From positions 681,985 through 745,984 of the forward strand of contig JACPOL010000008.1 of assembly GCA_016185065.1 (NCBI GenBank): a DNA stretch of 64,000 bases, written 5' to 3'. This document shows, piece by piece, positions 52,596 to 61,211 of this stretch (position 1 is its first letter; the number at the start of each line of letters is the position of its first letter). The stretch comes from Chlamydiales bacterium. Its GTDB lineage: Bacteria; Chlamydiota; Chlamydiia; Chlamydiales; Rhabdochlamydiaceae. Under the pieces are notes generated by a model. It searched no databases. It had not been told where the DNA came from and saw only the letters and a list, made by a program, of their open reading frames with translations. A program made the translations under genes and the position numbers.

Positions 52596-54933
52596 GAGCC
52601 GTACATCTGAGAGCAGAAAATCCGATAAGAAGAGCTCCGGCTTAAAACCCGAAGGTAAAGGCCTTATTTTCTTGGGAGGCTCCTTCGTCCTACTAATTAC
52701 ACTTTTAAGCTTCAACTCCCAGAGTTCAGCATCAAACTGGTTAGGACTCATCGGGCATGGAATCGCGTGGGTTCAAGCCTATATCTTTGGCTTGATGAGC
52801 TATCCCGTAGCCCTTTTTCTGGGATGGATAGGATGGAGGTTTCTCTGCGCAAAAAAATTGGAGAAGCTCCCTCTCAAAACAGTCTACTTCTCCGTCTTCA
52901 TTATCTCGGCCGCTCTTCTTTTAAATCTGATTGCAGAGCAGATCTCCTCTCCGCTACTGGAAGGAAAAATCTTAAATGAATCCATTCTGTTAAAATGGCC
53001 CTATCCTCATCGCATTATCCGAACTTATTTAGGTGGCGCACCTCTCTATTTCCTTTACAGAGACCTCACCCCATTTAACCTTCAAAAACTACTCAGCGAT
53101 GTAGGCATCGGCCTCACCTTTTCCACGACTGCGCTCGTCTCCTTCATGCTGCTATTCGAAATTAAACCCCTCTCTGTTTGGGAGCAGCTAAAGCGCGCTT
53201 TTGCAGTCTCTCAAAACCTCATTGAAAAGCTAAAACTCCATTTGGATTCGATGAAAAAAGAGGAGAGCTTAGAGAAGAAGAGCCCGACCGAGATCGAAGA
53301 CACCCTCACACGCCGCTTTCCTCAACCTCTCTATCCCCCTACAAATGCACTCGCTATAAAAACCGAAGAGCAAATCGAAGAGGAGAAGATCTCAAAGGCC
53401 CCTGCTATAAAAAAACCGCGCGCACCGAAAGCCTCTAAAATAGATGGCGACTTCACAAGATACACCCTTCCTCCTCTCTCTCTTCTTAATAATCCCAAAA
53501 AAGTCGACCAGCCCTCCATTAAGAAAGATCTGCGCCGACAAGCCGATATTCTAGAAGAGACCCTCATGAGCTTCGGCATCGAAGCAAAAGTAGGCGACAT
53601 CCACTGCGGCCCCACCATCACCTCTTTTGAAGTCCACCCAGCGGTCGGTGTCAAAGTCCAGAAGATTACCACCCTTGAGAATGATATCGCCTTAAACCTT
53701 CAGGCAAAATCGATCCGCATCATCGCACCCATCCCCGGAAAAGCTGCAGTGGGCGTAGAGATCCCCTCCCTCGTCCCACAAGAGGTAAGCTTCAAAGAGA
53801 TGCTGGTCAACTACCAAGAGAGCCCGCGCAAGTTTCAGGTCCCTGTCCTTTTAGGAAAGACTGTAACCGGCGACTTTGTGATGAGCGACCTTGCTAAAAT
53901 GCCCCACTGTCTCATTGCAGGAGCTACCGGTTCTGGAAAGTCGGTCTGTATCAACACGCTCATCCTGTCGATCCTCATGAACGCCCGACCTGACGAGGTG
54001 CGTCTACTACTCGTCGACCCCAAGAAGGTCGAACTCACACCCTACGCACAGCTTCCTCACCTTCTTGCGCCTGTAATTACAGAACCGCATGGAGCCTATG
54101 CGGCTCTTCAGTGGCTGGTGAGAGAGATGCTTCTCCGCTATGATATATTAAAGCAGCTCGGCGTTCGCAATATCTCTGCATTCAACAGCCGGAAGGTGAA
54201 CAAAGAGGTCGAGTCGGAACTTCCCATTGCTGTTCCTGATAAGATGCCCTTTCTTGTTGCAATCATCGACGAGTTTGCCGATCTGATGATGGCGTCAAGC
54301 TCCGATCTAGAGACCCCCATCGCCCGTATTGCACAGATGGCGCGCGCTGTCGGCATTCACCTAATTCTTGCCACACAGCGCCCTTCGCGCGAGGTCATTA
54401 CAGGCCTCATCAAAGCTAACTTTCCCACCCGCATCGCCTTTAAAGTTGCCAGCCGTATTAACTCGCAAATCATCTTAGATGAGACTGGCGCCGACAGCCT
54501 TCTTGGAAATGGCGACATGCTCTTTCTTCCTCCCGGAACCTCGCATTTAACGCGAGCTCAAGGAGCTTATGTCAGCGATGAAGAGATCTCTCGCATCGTT
54601 AACTTCATCTGCGACCAGACTCCTACGCAGTATTTAATTGAATCATTCGATAAGATGGGCCACGAAGCCCAGTTGGGAGAGATGGACGAGACCAAGGATA
54701 GCCTTTTTACCGAGGCCCTTAACATCGTCGTGGAGACCAAAACAGCTTCGACGACCTATCTTCAGAGAAAGCTAAAAATAGGCTATGCAAGAGCCGCTTC
54801 TCTGATGGATGAACTCGAAGCTAAGGGAGTGATCGGACCGCAAGAGGGAAGTAAACCTCGTCGCGTTTTATTGAGCGGTCAGGTAAACCAAGATAAGCGA
54901 GGAGAAATAGATGAAGAAGACCCCTTCGGATAA
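52594..54933 (+). CDS. ftsK: DNA translocase FtsK
   Basis: FtsK couples chromosome segregation with septation. The 779-residue protein has four N-terminal membrane segments (about 20-200), a short charged linker, and the motor with Walker A GATGSGKSV (443-451), VAIIDEFADLMM (Walker B) and ILATQRPSREVITGLIKANFP. A C-terminal winged-helix gamma domain (TTYLQRKLKIGYARAASLMDELE) reads KOPS-like sequences. The linker is short compared with E. coli. The start ATG lies at the edge of the preceding repeat element. Confidence 0.97.
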   Translation: MSRTSESRKSDKKSSGLKPEGKGLIFLGGSFVLLITLLSFNSQSSASNWLGLIGHGIAWVQAYIFGLMSYPVALFLGWIGWRFLCAKKLEKLPLKTVYFSVFIISAALLLNLIAEQISSPLLEGKILNESILLKWPYPHRIIRTYLGGAPLYFLYRDLTPFNLQKLLSDVGIGLTFSTTALVSFMLLFEIKPLSVWEQLKRAFAVSQNLIEKLKLHLDSMKKEESLEKKSPTEIEDTLTRRFPQPLYPPTNALAIKTEEQIEEEKISKAPAIKKPRAPKASKIDGDFTRYTLPPLSLLNNPKKVDQPSIKKDLRRQADILEETLMSFGIEAKVGDIHCGPTITSFEVHPAVGVKVQKITTLENDIALNLQAKSIRIIAPIPGKAAVGVEIPSLVPQEVSFKEMLVNYQESPRKFQVPVLLGKTVTGDFVMSDLAKMPHCLIAGATGSGKSVCINTLILSILMNARPDEVRLLLVDPKKVELTPYAQLPHLLAPVITEPHGAYAALQWLVREMLLRYDILKQLGVRNISAFNSRKVNKEVESELPIAVPDKMPFLVAIIDEFADLMMASSSDLETPIARIAQMARAVGIHLILATQRPSREVITGLIKANFPTRIAFKVASRINSQIILDETGADSLLGNGDMLFLPPGTSHLTRAQGAYVSDEEISRIVNFICDQTPTQYLIESFDKMGHEAQLGEMDETKDSLFTEALNIVVETKTASTTYLQRKLKIGYARAASLMDELEAKGVIGPQEGSKPRRVLLSGQVNQDKRGEIDEEDPFG

Positions 54934-55273
54934 ACTAGAAATCGAAAAAGCTCTTCTCCCACGTCTTCGGATGATGGGATTCATTCTTATCTTTCTCTGC
55001 CTCTTTACACTCACTTACGCTCTTCTTTCAGAACCCTACCTCCCCGCCGTTGTCGAACAGAATATCGAAAGAACCGTCGAAGAAGCAGGAATAGGCCTTC
55101 CCGATCTAGAAGAGCAGCCAGACTTTTTAGTTACAAAAGGACAGCGCCTCAACCTCTTTCTCGTCTCTTCAGTTTTTGGACTCATCGGCATCGCCTGCTT
55201 CTTCTACTTCTGGAAAAAAAAAGAGCGCATGCAAGTGACCAGTGACGCACCTCCTGCCGAAGGAGAGGGCTGA
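54911..55273 (+). CDS. Small two-helix membrane protein of unknown function
   Basis: This 120-residue protein has two clear membrane segments (about residues 22-43, MGFILIFLCLFTLTYALLS, and 82-100, LFLVSSVFGLIGIACFFYF). A hydrophilic loop of about 35 residues lies between them and a short charged tail follows. It overlaps ftsK by 23 bases and touches the next start (TGA-ATG), so it is part of the ftsK operon. The family was not recognised; a role near the divisome or with the following phosphodiesterase-like protein is only suggested by location. Confidence 0.75.
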   Translation: MKKTPSDKLEIEKALLPRLRMMGFILIFLCLFTLTYALLSEPYLPAVVEQNIERTVEEAGIGLPDLEEQPDFLVTKGQRLNLFLVSSVFGLIGIACFFYFWKKKERMQVTSDAPPAEGEG

Positions 55274-56611
55274 ATGAGCTCGGCGAAGAAGCGGATCCTT
55301 CTAGCCGATCCGTCCAAAGAGCTGATGCGACAGATCCTGCACGCCCCAGATAGCAAAACCTACCTCTTCGAGACAGCTCTAAACGGCACAGAGTGCCTGA
55401 AAAAGATCGACACCTTTCAACCCGACCTCATTCTCCTCGATCTTCTCCTTCCCCAAATGCATGGCATCGAGATCTTAAGAAAACTCAAAGCCGATGAGAG
55501 CAGAAAAAATGTCGGTGTTATTCTCTCATCTGCGCAGGCGATGATCCAGAACTACCATACGGCACTCAATGCAGGTGCCGACTACTTCCTTGAAAAACCC
55601 TTTGAGATCGAACACCTCTTTGAGATCTTTCAACACTACTTTGCAGGGACGCTGACCCCGCCCCCCTTTTTAGGACAAGAGTCGGGAGATGGAGAGGCCG
55701 CAATTAATTATCACCCTCGCCACCACTCCAACAACTCATACATTAAATTCTGGGGAACACGCGGCTCCAACCCGGTCTCAGGAAAAGAGTATATCCGTTA
55801 CGGAGGAAACACCTCTTGCCTCGAAGTTAGACATGGAAAAGATCTCGTTATTATCGATGCAGGCACAGGCATTCGCCCGCTTGGAAGCACCCCATTTATC
55901 CAAGACGCCAACATGATTCACCTTGTTGTGGGCCACACCCATTGGGACCACATCATCGGCTTTCCCTTCTTCACTCCCCTCTATCGACCCGACTGCCATG
56001 TCACAATCTGGTCACCCGTCGGCTTTGAAAAACCCACTAAAGAGCTCTTTACAGAGATGCTCGCCTACGCCTACTTTCCCGTTAGACTCGATGACATACG
56101 CGCGCGCATCTCATTTAAAGATATCACCGAGGGAGTCCCCTTTTCTATTGGAGATATCGAGATAGATACCCACTACACCTACCATCCTGGCGCCACTGTC
56201 TGCTTTAAGATCTCCACCCCCGGAAATAAGACCATCGCTTATGTGACAGACAATGAGATGCTCATGGGATACCAGGGAGATCCGAATGAAATTGATAGCG
56301 AACATCCTCTCTTAGAGCCGCATAAGAGCATGCTCAAGTTTTTGAAAGGCTGCGACCTCCTCATTCACGAGGCGCAATACTTCCCTGCTGAATACCAAAA
56401 AAAGATAGGCTGGGGCCACTCCTCCATCACCAATGCTACCGCTCTCGTTAAGCACACCGGCATCAAAGAGTGGGTTGTTACCCACCACGACCCGAGCCAC
56501 TCTGACGAGGATCTCCAGCGCAAGCTCCAGTGCCACCACGACATCTTAGACGACTGCAAGATCACGTGCAGAGTCCGCTTCGCCTTCGACGGCTTAAAAC
56601 TCCCCCTATAG
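55274..56611 (+). CDS. Receiver domain fused to a metallo-beta-lactamase-fold hydrolase
   Basis: This 445-residue protein has a response-regulator receiver domain at 1-125, with acidic residue Asp12, phospho-acceptor Asp56 (LILLDLLLPQ), Ser85/86 and Lys108. From 155 on it has a metallo-beta-lactamase hydrolase of the GTRGSNP class with HTHWDH (221-226). Relatives of that class cleave cyclic nucleotides or other phosphodiesters. The hydrolase would thus be switched by phosphorylation. No histidine kinase is adjacent. It starts directly after the small membrane gene. Confidence 0.88.
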   Translation: MSSAKKRILLADPSKELMRQILHAPDSKTYLFETALNGTECLKKIDTFQPDLILLDLLLPQMHGIEILRKLKADESRKNVGVILSSAQAMIQNYHTALNAGADYFLEKPFEIEHLFEIFQHYFAGTLTPPPFLGQESGDGEAAINYHPRHHSNNSYIKFWGTRGSNPVSGKEYIRYGGNTSCLEVRHGKDLVIIDAGTGIRPLGSTPFIQDANMIHLVVGHTHWDHIIGFPFFTPLYRPDCHVTIWSPVGFEKPTKELFTEMLAYAYFPVRLDDIRARISFKDITEGVPFSIGDIEIDTHYTYHPGATVCFKISTPGNKTIAYVTDNEMLMGYQGDPNEIDSEHPLLEPHKSMLKFLKGCDLLIHEAQYFPAEYQKKIGWGHSSITNATALVKHTGIKEWVVTHHDPSHSDEDLQRKLQCHHDILDDCKITCRVRFAFDGLKLPL

Positions 56612-56667
56612 CTCTAAAAATCAACATTTTAGATTAAAACTCAACACGAAAGTCGAGTAACTGATTT

Positions 56668-57441
56668 TTAGAAAAAGATAGGCTTGCTGATCCTGTCTTG
56701 ATAGGCGATCGAGAGATCGACAGAGAGGTTCTTCTCTCCCAGCTTGGATCGAATGACGTGTAGTGCCATCTCTTCGCTATTACATTCGGAAGAGAGGTGA
56801 GCCAGATGCACATGCTTTAAATTAGGATGGAAGATATCGATCAGCAGATCTGCACACTCTTCATTCGACAGGTGCCCCTGGCGGCTGAGCACGCGCTCCT
56901 TATAAACAGCAGGTCTTGAGGAGGCGTGGACCATCGAGGGCTGATGGTTCGCCTCAACGTAGAGGTAGTCGCAATCCATCAGAGCCTTCTTCACAAGCGT
57001 CGATGCAAAGCCCAGATCCGCACAGAAGCCCAGTTTGAGCCCGCCATGTCGTATTGTGAACCCCACAGGGTCCAGAGCATCGTGTTTAATTGAGAAAGGT
57101 AAAATTTCTAGATCTCCAAACTCGAAGGCCTCTCCTGTGGAGAAGATCTTAAATTTTGGACACTCCTTTAGAATTGAGTAGATCCCCTTTGCCGTCTCTC
57201 GATTGGCAAAGATGGGGATCTTTAACTTGCAGCCTAGCGTTGCAAGCCCGTGGATATGGTCTGTGTGCTCGTGAGTGATGAGGATCGCATCGATCTGACT
57301 GAGCTCCACCCCAATCTCTGCGAGGCGTGCAATCAGGCTCTTGGGCCCTATCCCCGCGTCGATCAGAATTTTCGTCTCAGGAGTACCCAAATAGATAGAG
57401 TTACCCTTCGAACCGGATGCAAGAGGACAGAATCCAATCAT
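56668..57441 (-). CDS. yycJ: YycJ/WalJ-type metallo-beta-lactamase-fold hydrolase
   Basis: This 257-residue protein begins MIGFCPLASGSKGNSIYLG and has the zinc motif THEHTDHIHG, FCADLGFAS and HLSSECNSEE. This set is typical of YycJ, a putative 5'-3' exonuclease linked to cell-wall and mismatch-repair functions in Firmicutes. It lies convergent to the ftsK operon, as I recall the gene pair in Chlamydia. ATG 57441 is preferred over an upstream in-frame start at 57477 because the family begins at this strand. Confidence 0.88.
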   Translation of the reverse strand: MIGFCPLASGSKGNSIYLGTPETKILIDAGIGPKSLIARLAEIGVELSQIDAILITHEHTDHIHGLATLGCKLKIPIFANRETAKGIYSILKECPKFKIFSTGEAFEFGDLEILPFSIKHDALDPVGFTIRHGGLKLGFCADLGFASTLVKKALMDCDYLYVEANHQPSMVHASSRPAVYKERVLSRQGHLSNEECADLLIDIFHPNLKHVHLAHLSSECNSEEMALHVIRSKLGEKNLSVDLSIAYQDRISKPIFF

Positions 57442-57530
57442 GAAAAGTATCTTTAAATAATTCAGAAAGCGATTCAATCAAAAAAATAATTCAATTATTT
57501 ATTTGACATAGATCAAACTCTATATTAAGA

Positions 57531-57869
57531 ATGATATTTATGCGGAAAACCAGAGAAGATCTCCTCGCAGAGATCGATAGAACATTAGATCAGCTCATCA
57601 GAAATGCTGAAGTAGCAGAAGGACTCTCATTTCATCTCTTGGAAGAGAATGAGGTTGAAGCGCTACATAAAACGCAGCAGAGTCTGCACGCGCGTCTTAT
57701 CCATAGACAAGAGCTACTTAACAGAAAGCCGGAAAGCGAAGATCTTCAGAAAAAGGTCGAGCGTTTTGGACTTTTGAATGAGAGGCTCGTTCGCCAGATA
57801 AAAGAGCGCTTTCTCCCTACGGGAAAAAGACCCATGCACCTCCGCAAAAGCCGCCTCTCAAAACACTAA
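57531..57869 (+). CDS. Small helical protein of unknown function
   Basis: This 112-residue protein is almost entirely helical and heptad-like (LLAEIDRTLDQLIRNAEVAE, LQKKVERFGLLNERLVRQI) with a basic C-terminus. It probably forms a coiled coil. Two in-frame ATGs (57531, 57540) are possible starts. It lies divergent from yycJ, with TTGACA at 57513 and an AT-rich stretch as a likely promoter. Confidence 0.62.
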   Translation: MIFMRKTREDLLAEIDRTLDQLIRNAEVAEGLSFHLLEENEVEALHKTQQSLHARLIHRQELLNRKPESEDLQKKVERFGLLNERLVRQIKERFLPTGKRPMHLRKSRLSKH

Positions 57870-57933
57870 TGGCATCTTTCTTTATCTTCTTATTCCACGC
57901 TATTCGCGACCTCTGCACTAAAAAAGACGCTCT

Positions 57934-59985
57934 TTAATAGCGGGCGAGCTTGCGAGCTGCTCGTTCGAGATCTTCCGTTTGAGGAAGAACCGCATTTTCT
58001 AGATCTTTGCAGTAGGGCACCATGCAGTTTTTGCCGGTGACCCGTGCAATCGGCGCATCTAGAAGAGCAAAGCCCTCCTCGATGATACGCGCTGCGATCT
58101 CAGCGCCAAAACCGCCGGCTCCAGGCGCCTCATGCGCGATAAGCAGCTTGCCCGTTTTGCGAAGAGACTTAAGGATGCACTCGAGATCGAGAGGAACGAT
58201 CGTTCTAAGATCGATCAGTTCAACAGAGATCCCCTCTTTTGCAAGCTTCTCAGCCACTTCGGAGCCCATGACAACGGTCATCCCCCAAGCCACGAGTGTG
58301 AGCTCGTCGCCTTCTCGGACAACCTTTGCTTTTCCGAGAGGCAGGATCTCCTCGCTGCCCGTTTCAGGACGCGCGCAGAAAACGCGCTGTCTGTAGAGCG
58401 CTTTATGCTCTAAGAAGACCACAGGATTAGGATCGCGGATAGCCGCCTTAAGCAGCCTCTTTGCATCGGCGCTATTGCTCGGAATCACAACCTTTAAACC
58501 TGGGCAGTGAGCCAGAAATGCTTCGATGCTCTGAGAGTGGTAGGGCCCGCCCTGGATATATCCACCTGAAGGCATGCGGATAACCACTGGACAGTTCCAC
58601 TCGCCATTTGAACGATGGTAGATGCTAGAAAGCTCATTGAAAAGCTGATTGATCCCCGTCCACACGTAGTCTGAAAACTGGATCTCAGCGACGGGCTTAT
58701 AGCCATGAGTACAAGAGAGACCAATCGCAAGGCCGATAATTGTAGACTCGGCAAGAGGCGTATTAAAACAGCGCTCTTTGCCATACTTTCCAGTCAGGTG
58801 CCGTGTAACGCCAAAAACCCCGCCTTTTCCGTGAGCCACATCCTGACCAAAGACCACAACATGAGGATCTCTTGCCATCTCTTCATCTAAACCGTGGTTG
58901 AGCGCGTCGACGATGACGATCGACTCAGCCTGAGAGGAGCTCTCCTCTTCGGCAATCTCTGCAATATCCTTAAAAACACGCGTTGCAGCGGTTTCGACAG
59001 GTGGAAAGGGAATCTCTTCCGCCTCTTGGGCAGCGAGCTCCACCTGAGCAAAGGCCAGCTCTCTCCTATGCTTTAGCTCCTCATCGGTCGCAAGACCCAT
59101 CTCTTTTAGCCAGCTTTCGAATAGAAGAATTGGATCGCGCGCCTTCTCAGCTTCACTCTGGTGCGACTCTTTATACTTCGTCGGGTCGTCGCTGCTGCTG
59201 TGAGCACCGAGTCTTGGCACCTTTGCTACAACGAGACTTGGACCCTCTCCTGCACGCCCTTTTGAAACTGCCGACGCAAGAGCCGTAGAGAGCTGCTCGA
59301 AATTGCAGCCATCCACATCGAACACAGAAAGACCCTCGTAGCCTCGAGCCATTTTAACAATTGAGCCACCGGCCGTCTGCTCTGCCACAGGAACGGAGAT
59401 CGCCCAGCCATTATCTTGAATGACGAAAATGACAGGTAAACGGTGTATGCATGAGAAGTTGAGAGCCTCATGGAAGTCGCCCTGAGAGGTCGCTCCATCG
59501 CCTGCTGAGACATAGACCACCTCGTCATGACCTGCAAGCTGCACACCCTTAGCAACACCAACTGCCTGAAGAAACTGCGAACCTACACAGCTCGATTGAC
59601 AGGGAATTCTGAGGCCGCGATGAGAGAAGTGCTCAGGCATCATGCGTCCGCCAGAATGGTGCGGAACTGCACGTGCAAGGAAGGCTCCTAATAGATCTTT
59701 TGATGAGCAGCCAAGCCCAACTGCAAAGGCGCGGTCGCGGTAGTAGGGAAGACCCCAATCTTTGCCAGGAATTAAACTGAGCGCCGAGACAGCTCCCACC
59801 ATCTCATGACCTGCAACTGAAATATGGAAAGTGCCGCCCTTATTTTGACGGACGAGTTTAGACATCTTATCGTCGAGCGCGCGCGTCTGCAGCATCGCGT
59901 CGTAGGTCCTTAGACACTTCTCTTTTCCATTCAGTGGAAGATCGTCGAGGAGAGAGCTCTTCTCGTTTGTGCTACTATTAAACAT
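57934..59985 (-). CDS. 2-oxoacid dehydrogenase E1 component, fused alpha and beta subunits
   Basis: This is the thiamine-diphosphate-dependent E1 of a pyruvate or branched-chain oxoacid dehydrogenase complex. The 683-residue protein joins an alpha part (TPP motif GDGATSQGDFHEALNF ... QDNGWAIS) to a beta part (from about residue 350: VIVDALNHGLDEEMARDPHV, GGPYHSQSIEAFLAHCPGLKV). Chlamydia has a similar alpha/beta fusion. The E2 and E3 components are not in the window. ATG 59985 has AGGCGGG upstream; the upstream gene ends 8 bases before. Confidence 0.92.
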   Translation of the reverse strand: MFNSSTNEKSSLLDDLPLNGKEKCLRTYDAMLQTRALDDKMSKLVRQNKGGTFHISVAGHEMVGAVSALSLIPGKDWGLPYYRDRAFAVGLGCSSKDLLGAFLARAVPHHSGGRMMPEHFSHRGLRIPCQSSCVGSQFLQAVGVAKGVQLAGHDEVVYVSAGDGATSQGDFHEALNFSCIHRLPVIFVIQDNGWAISVPVAEQTAGGSIVKMARGYEGLSVFDVDGCNFEQLSTALASAVSKGRAGEGPSLVVAKVPRLGAHSSSDDPTKYKESHQSEAEKARDPILLFESWLKEMGLATDEELKHRRELAFAQVELAAQEAEEIPFPPVETAATRVFKDIAEIAEEESSSQAESIVIVDALNHGLDEEMARDPHVVVFGQDVAHGKGGVFGVTRHLTGKYGKERCFNTPLAESTIIGLAIGLSCTHGYKPVAEIQFSDYVWTGINQLFNELSSIYHRSNGEWNCPVVIRMPSGGYIQGGPYHSQSIEAFLAHCPGLKVVIPSNSADAKRLLKAAIRDPNPVVFLEHKALYRQRVFCARPETGSEEILPLGKAKVVREGDELTLVAWGMTVVMGSEVAEKLAKEGISVELIDLRTIVPLDLECILKSLRKTGKLLIAHEAPGAGGFGAEIAARIIEEGFALLDAPIARVTGKNCMVPYCKDLENAVLPQTEDLERAARKLARY

Positions 59986-59992
59986 GACCCGC

Positions 59993-61135
59993 CTACTTCT
60001 TTTTGCCTTTTTTATGCTGAAGCTGCGTGACCATTTTAATCTCTTTGCGTTTTGCAACTACAGGTTCATCTGAAGTCTTAACAGGTTTTTCACGCTTCTT
60101 GGGAAGAAATACTTTTACTACATCTGTTAGGCTGCGCTTCTTCTCGCCGCCAGCAGCTTCTCTTTCAGCCGTAGCCTCTGGAAGCTCGACCACCTCTTTA
60201 GTAATCGCTTTAATGAGCTTCTGCTCCTTCTCGATGCCGGTAATGTCATGAATGTCCACAAGACGCGTAGAGAGATGTCGCAATGACTCCAGACGCTCAG
60301 AGAGCGCTTGAAGTTTCGCATCGACCTTCACGCGGGAACTTCCTCGAAGACTTGCCAAGAGCTGCGCTTCCGTATCGTAGCGCGCAGAGAAGGTAACACC
60401 TGAAGAGCTCGTGATTTCTGGAAGGAATAGGAAGTGACGAATTGCTGCAGGCACCGTCGTGTACATATCCGGAGTCAGCTGAGGCTCTGTTTCAACCTTC
60501 ACCACCTGCTTCGGCGGACGACCTCTCTTCGGACGAGGATTAAGCGCCTCATTTGAGTAGTAGGTCTTTGCTTTATTAAAGAGCACATCGCGCGCTAGAG
60601 AGACGTCTTTCGACACCTTCACATCAAAGATGTGGCGCTTGAGCTTCTCGATGACACCTGGAGGAAGATCGAGGTCCTCTTCGAAAACAAACTGGATCTC
60701 TTGGCTGCGCAGCCACTCGATGATGCGAATGCGCGAACGCTCGTGGTAGTACTGCTGCCACTTTTCAAGCTCGGTTAAATGGTCGTAGATGAACTCTAGA
60801 AAGTTCTCTCTCGCCTCTTTTGACTGAATAATATCTAAGAGCTTCTCTTTCGTATCGATATCGTAAACTTTTTCGTTTACAAACCCCTCCATGAACTTCT
60901 TTGTCTCATAGAAAGTCATCTTGGGAATTAGACAGTAGCGACCGCTGTGAAGAGTGAGCTCTTCATCTAGCTGCAGCAGCTCCTCTTCGTTCTTATCGAG
61001 ATCGATGAAAAAGAGAAAACCCTCCACTCGATCGAGGCAGAAGTCCCTTTCGTCATCGGACTTAGCAAACGCATCCATCAGACGATGGTAGCGCAGAATA
61101 AGAGGGTTTTGAGCTTGAGGAAGAGTCTTTGCCAT
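59993..61135 (-). CDS. UPF0158-like protein with AT-hook motif
   Basis: This 380-residue protein has an N-terminal region (about 20-155) that resembles UPF0158: DFCLDRVEGFLFFIDLDKNEEEL, TFYETKKFMEGFV and ERSRIRIIEWLRSQEI. An AT-hook, NPRPKRGRPPKQ (200-210), follows; AT-hooks bind the minor groove of AT-rich DNA. The C-terminus ends in a Lys-rich stretch (LQHKKGKKK). The family function is unknown; a DNA-associated regulatory role is an inference. ATG 61135 is preferred to TTG 61195. It ends 8 bases before the E1 gene. Confidence 0.7.
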   Translation of the reverse strand: MAKTLPQAQNPLILRYHRLMDAFAKSDDERDFCLDRVEGFLFFIDLDKNEEELLQLDEELTLHSGRYCLIPKMTFYETKKFMEGFVNEKVYDIDTKEKLLDIIQSKEARENFLEFIYDHLTELEKWQQYYHERSRIRIIEWLRSQEIQFVFEEDLDLPPGVIEKLKRHIFDVKVSKDVSLARDVLFNKAKTYYSNEALNPRPKRGRPPKQVVKVETEPQLTPDMYTTVPAAIRHFLFLPEITSSSGVTFSARYDTEAQLLASLRGSSRVKVDAKLQALSERLESLRHLSTRLVDIHDITGIEKEQKLIKAITKEVVELPEATAEREAAGGEKKRSLTDVVKVFLPKKREKPVKTSDEPVVAKRKEIKMVTQLQHKKGKKK

Positions 61136-61211
61136 AATAATACAAAAATAAAAGAAATTTAAACCAACTCTAACAGGTTTTTCCTGCCACTTCAAGGAGA
61201 ATTGATTTTAT

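Noticed and set aside
57513..57531. Sigma-70 promoter with TTGACA before the small helical gene
   Set aside because: No -10 hexamer is found at the usual spacing, so it is not listed as a separate site.
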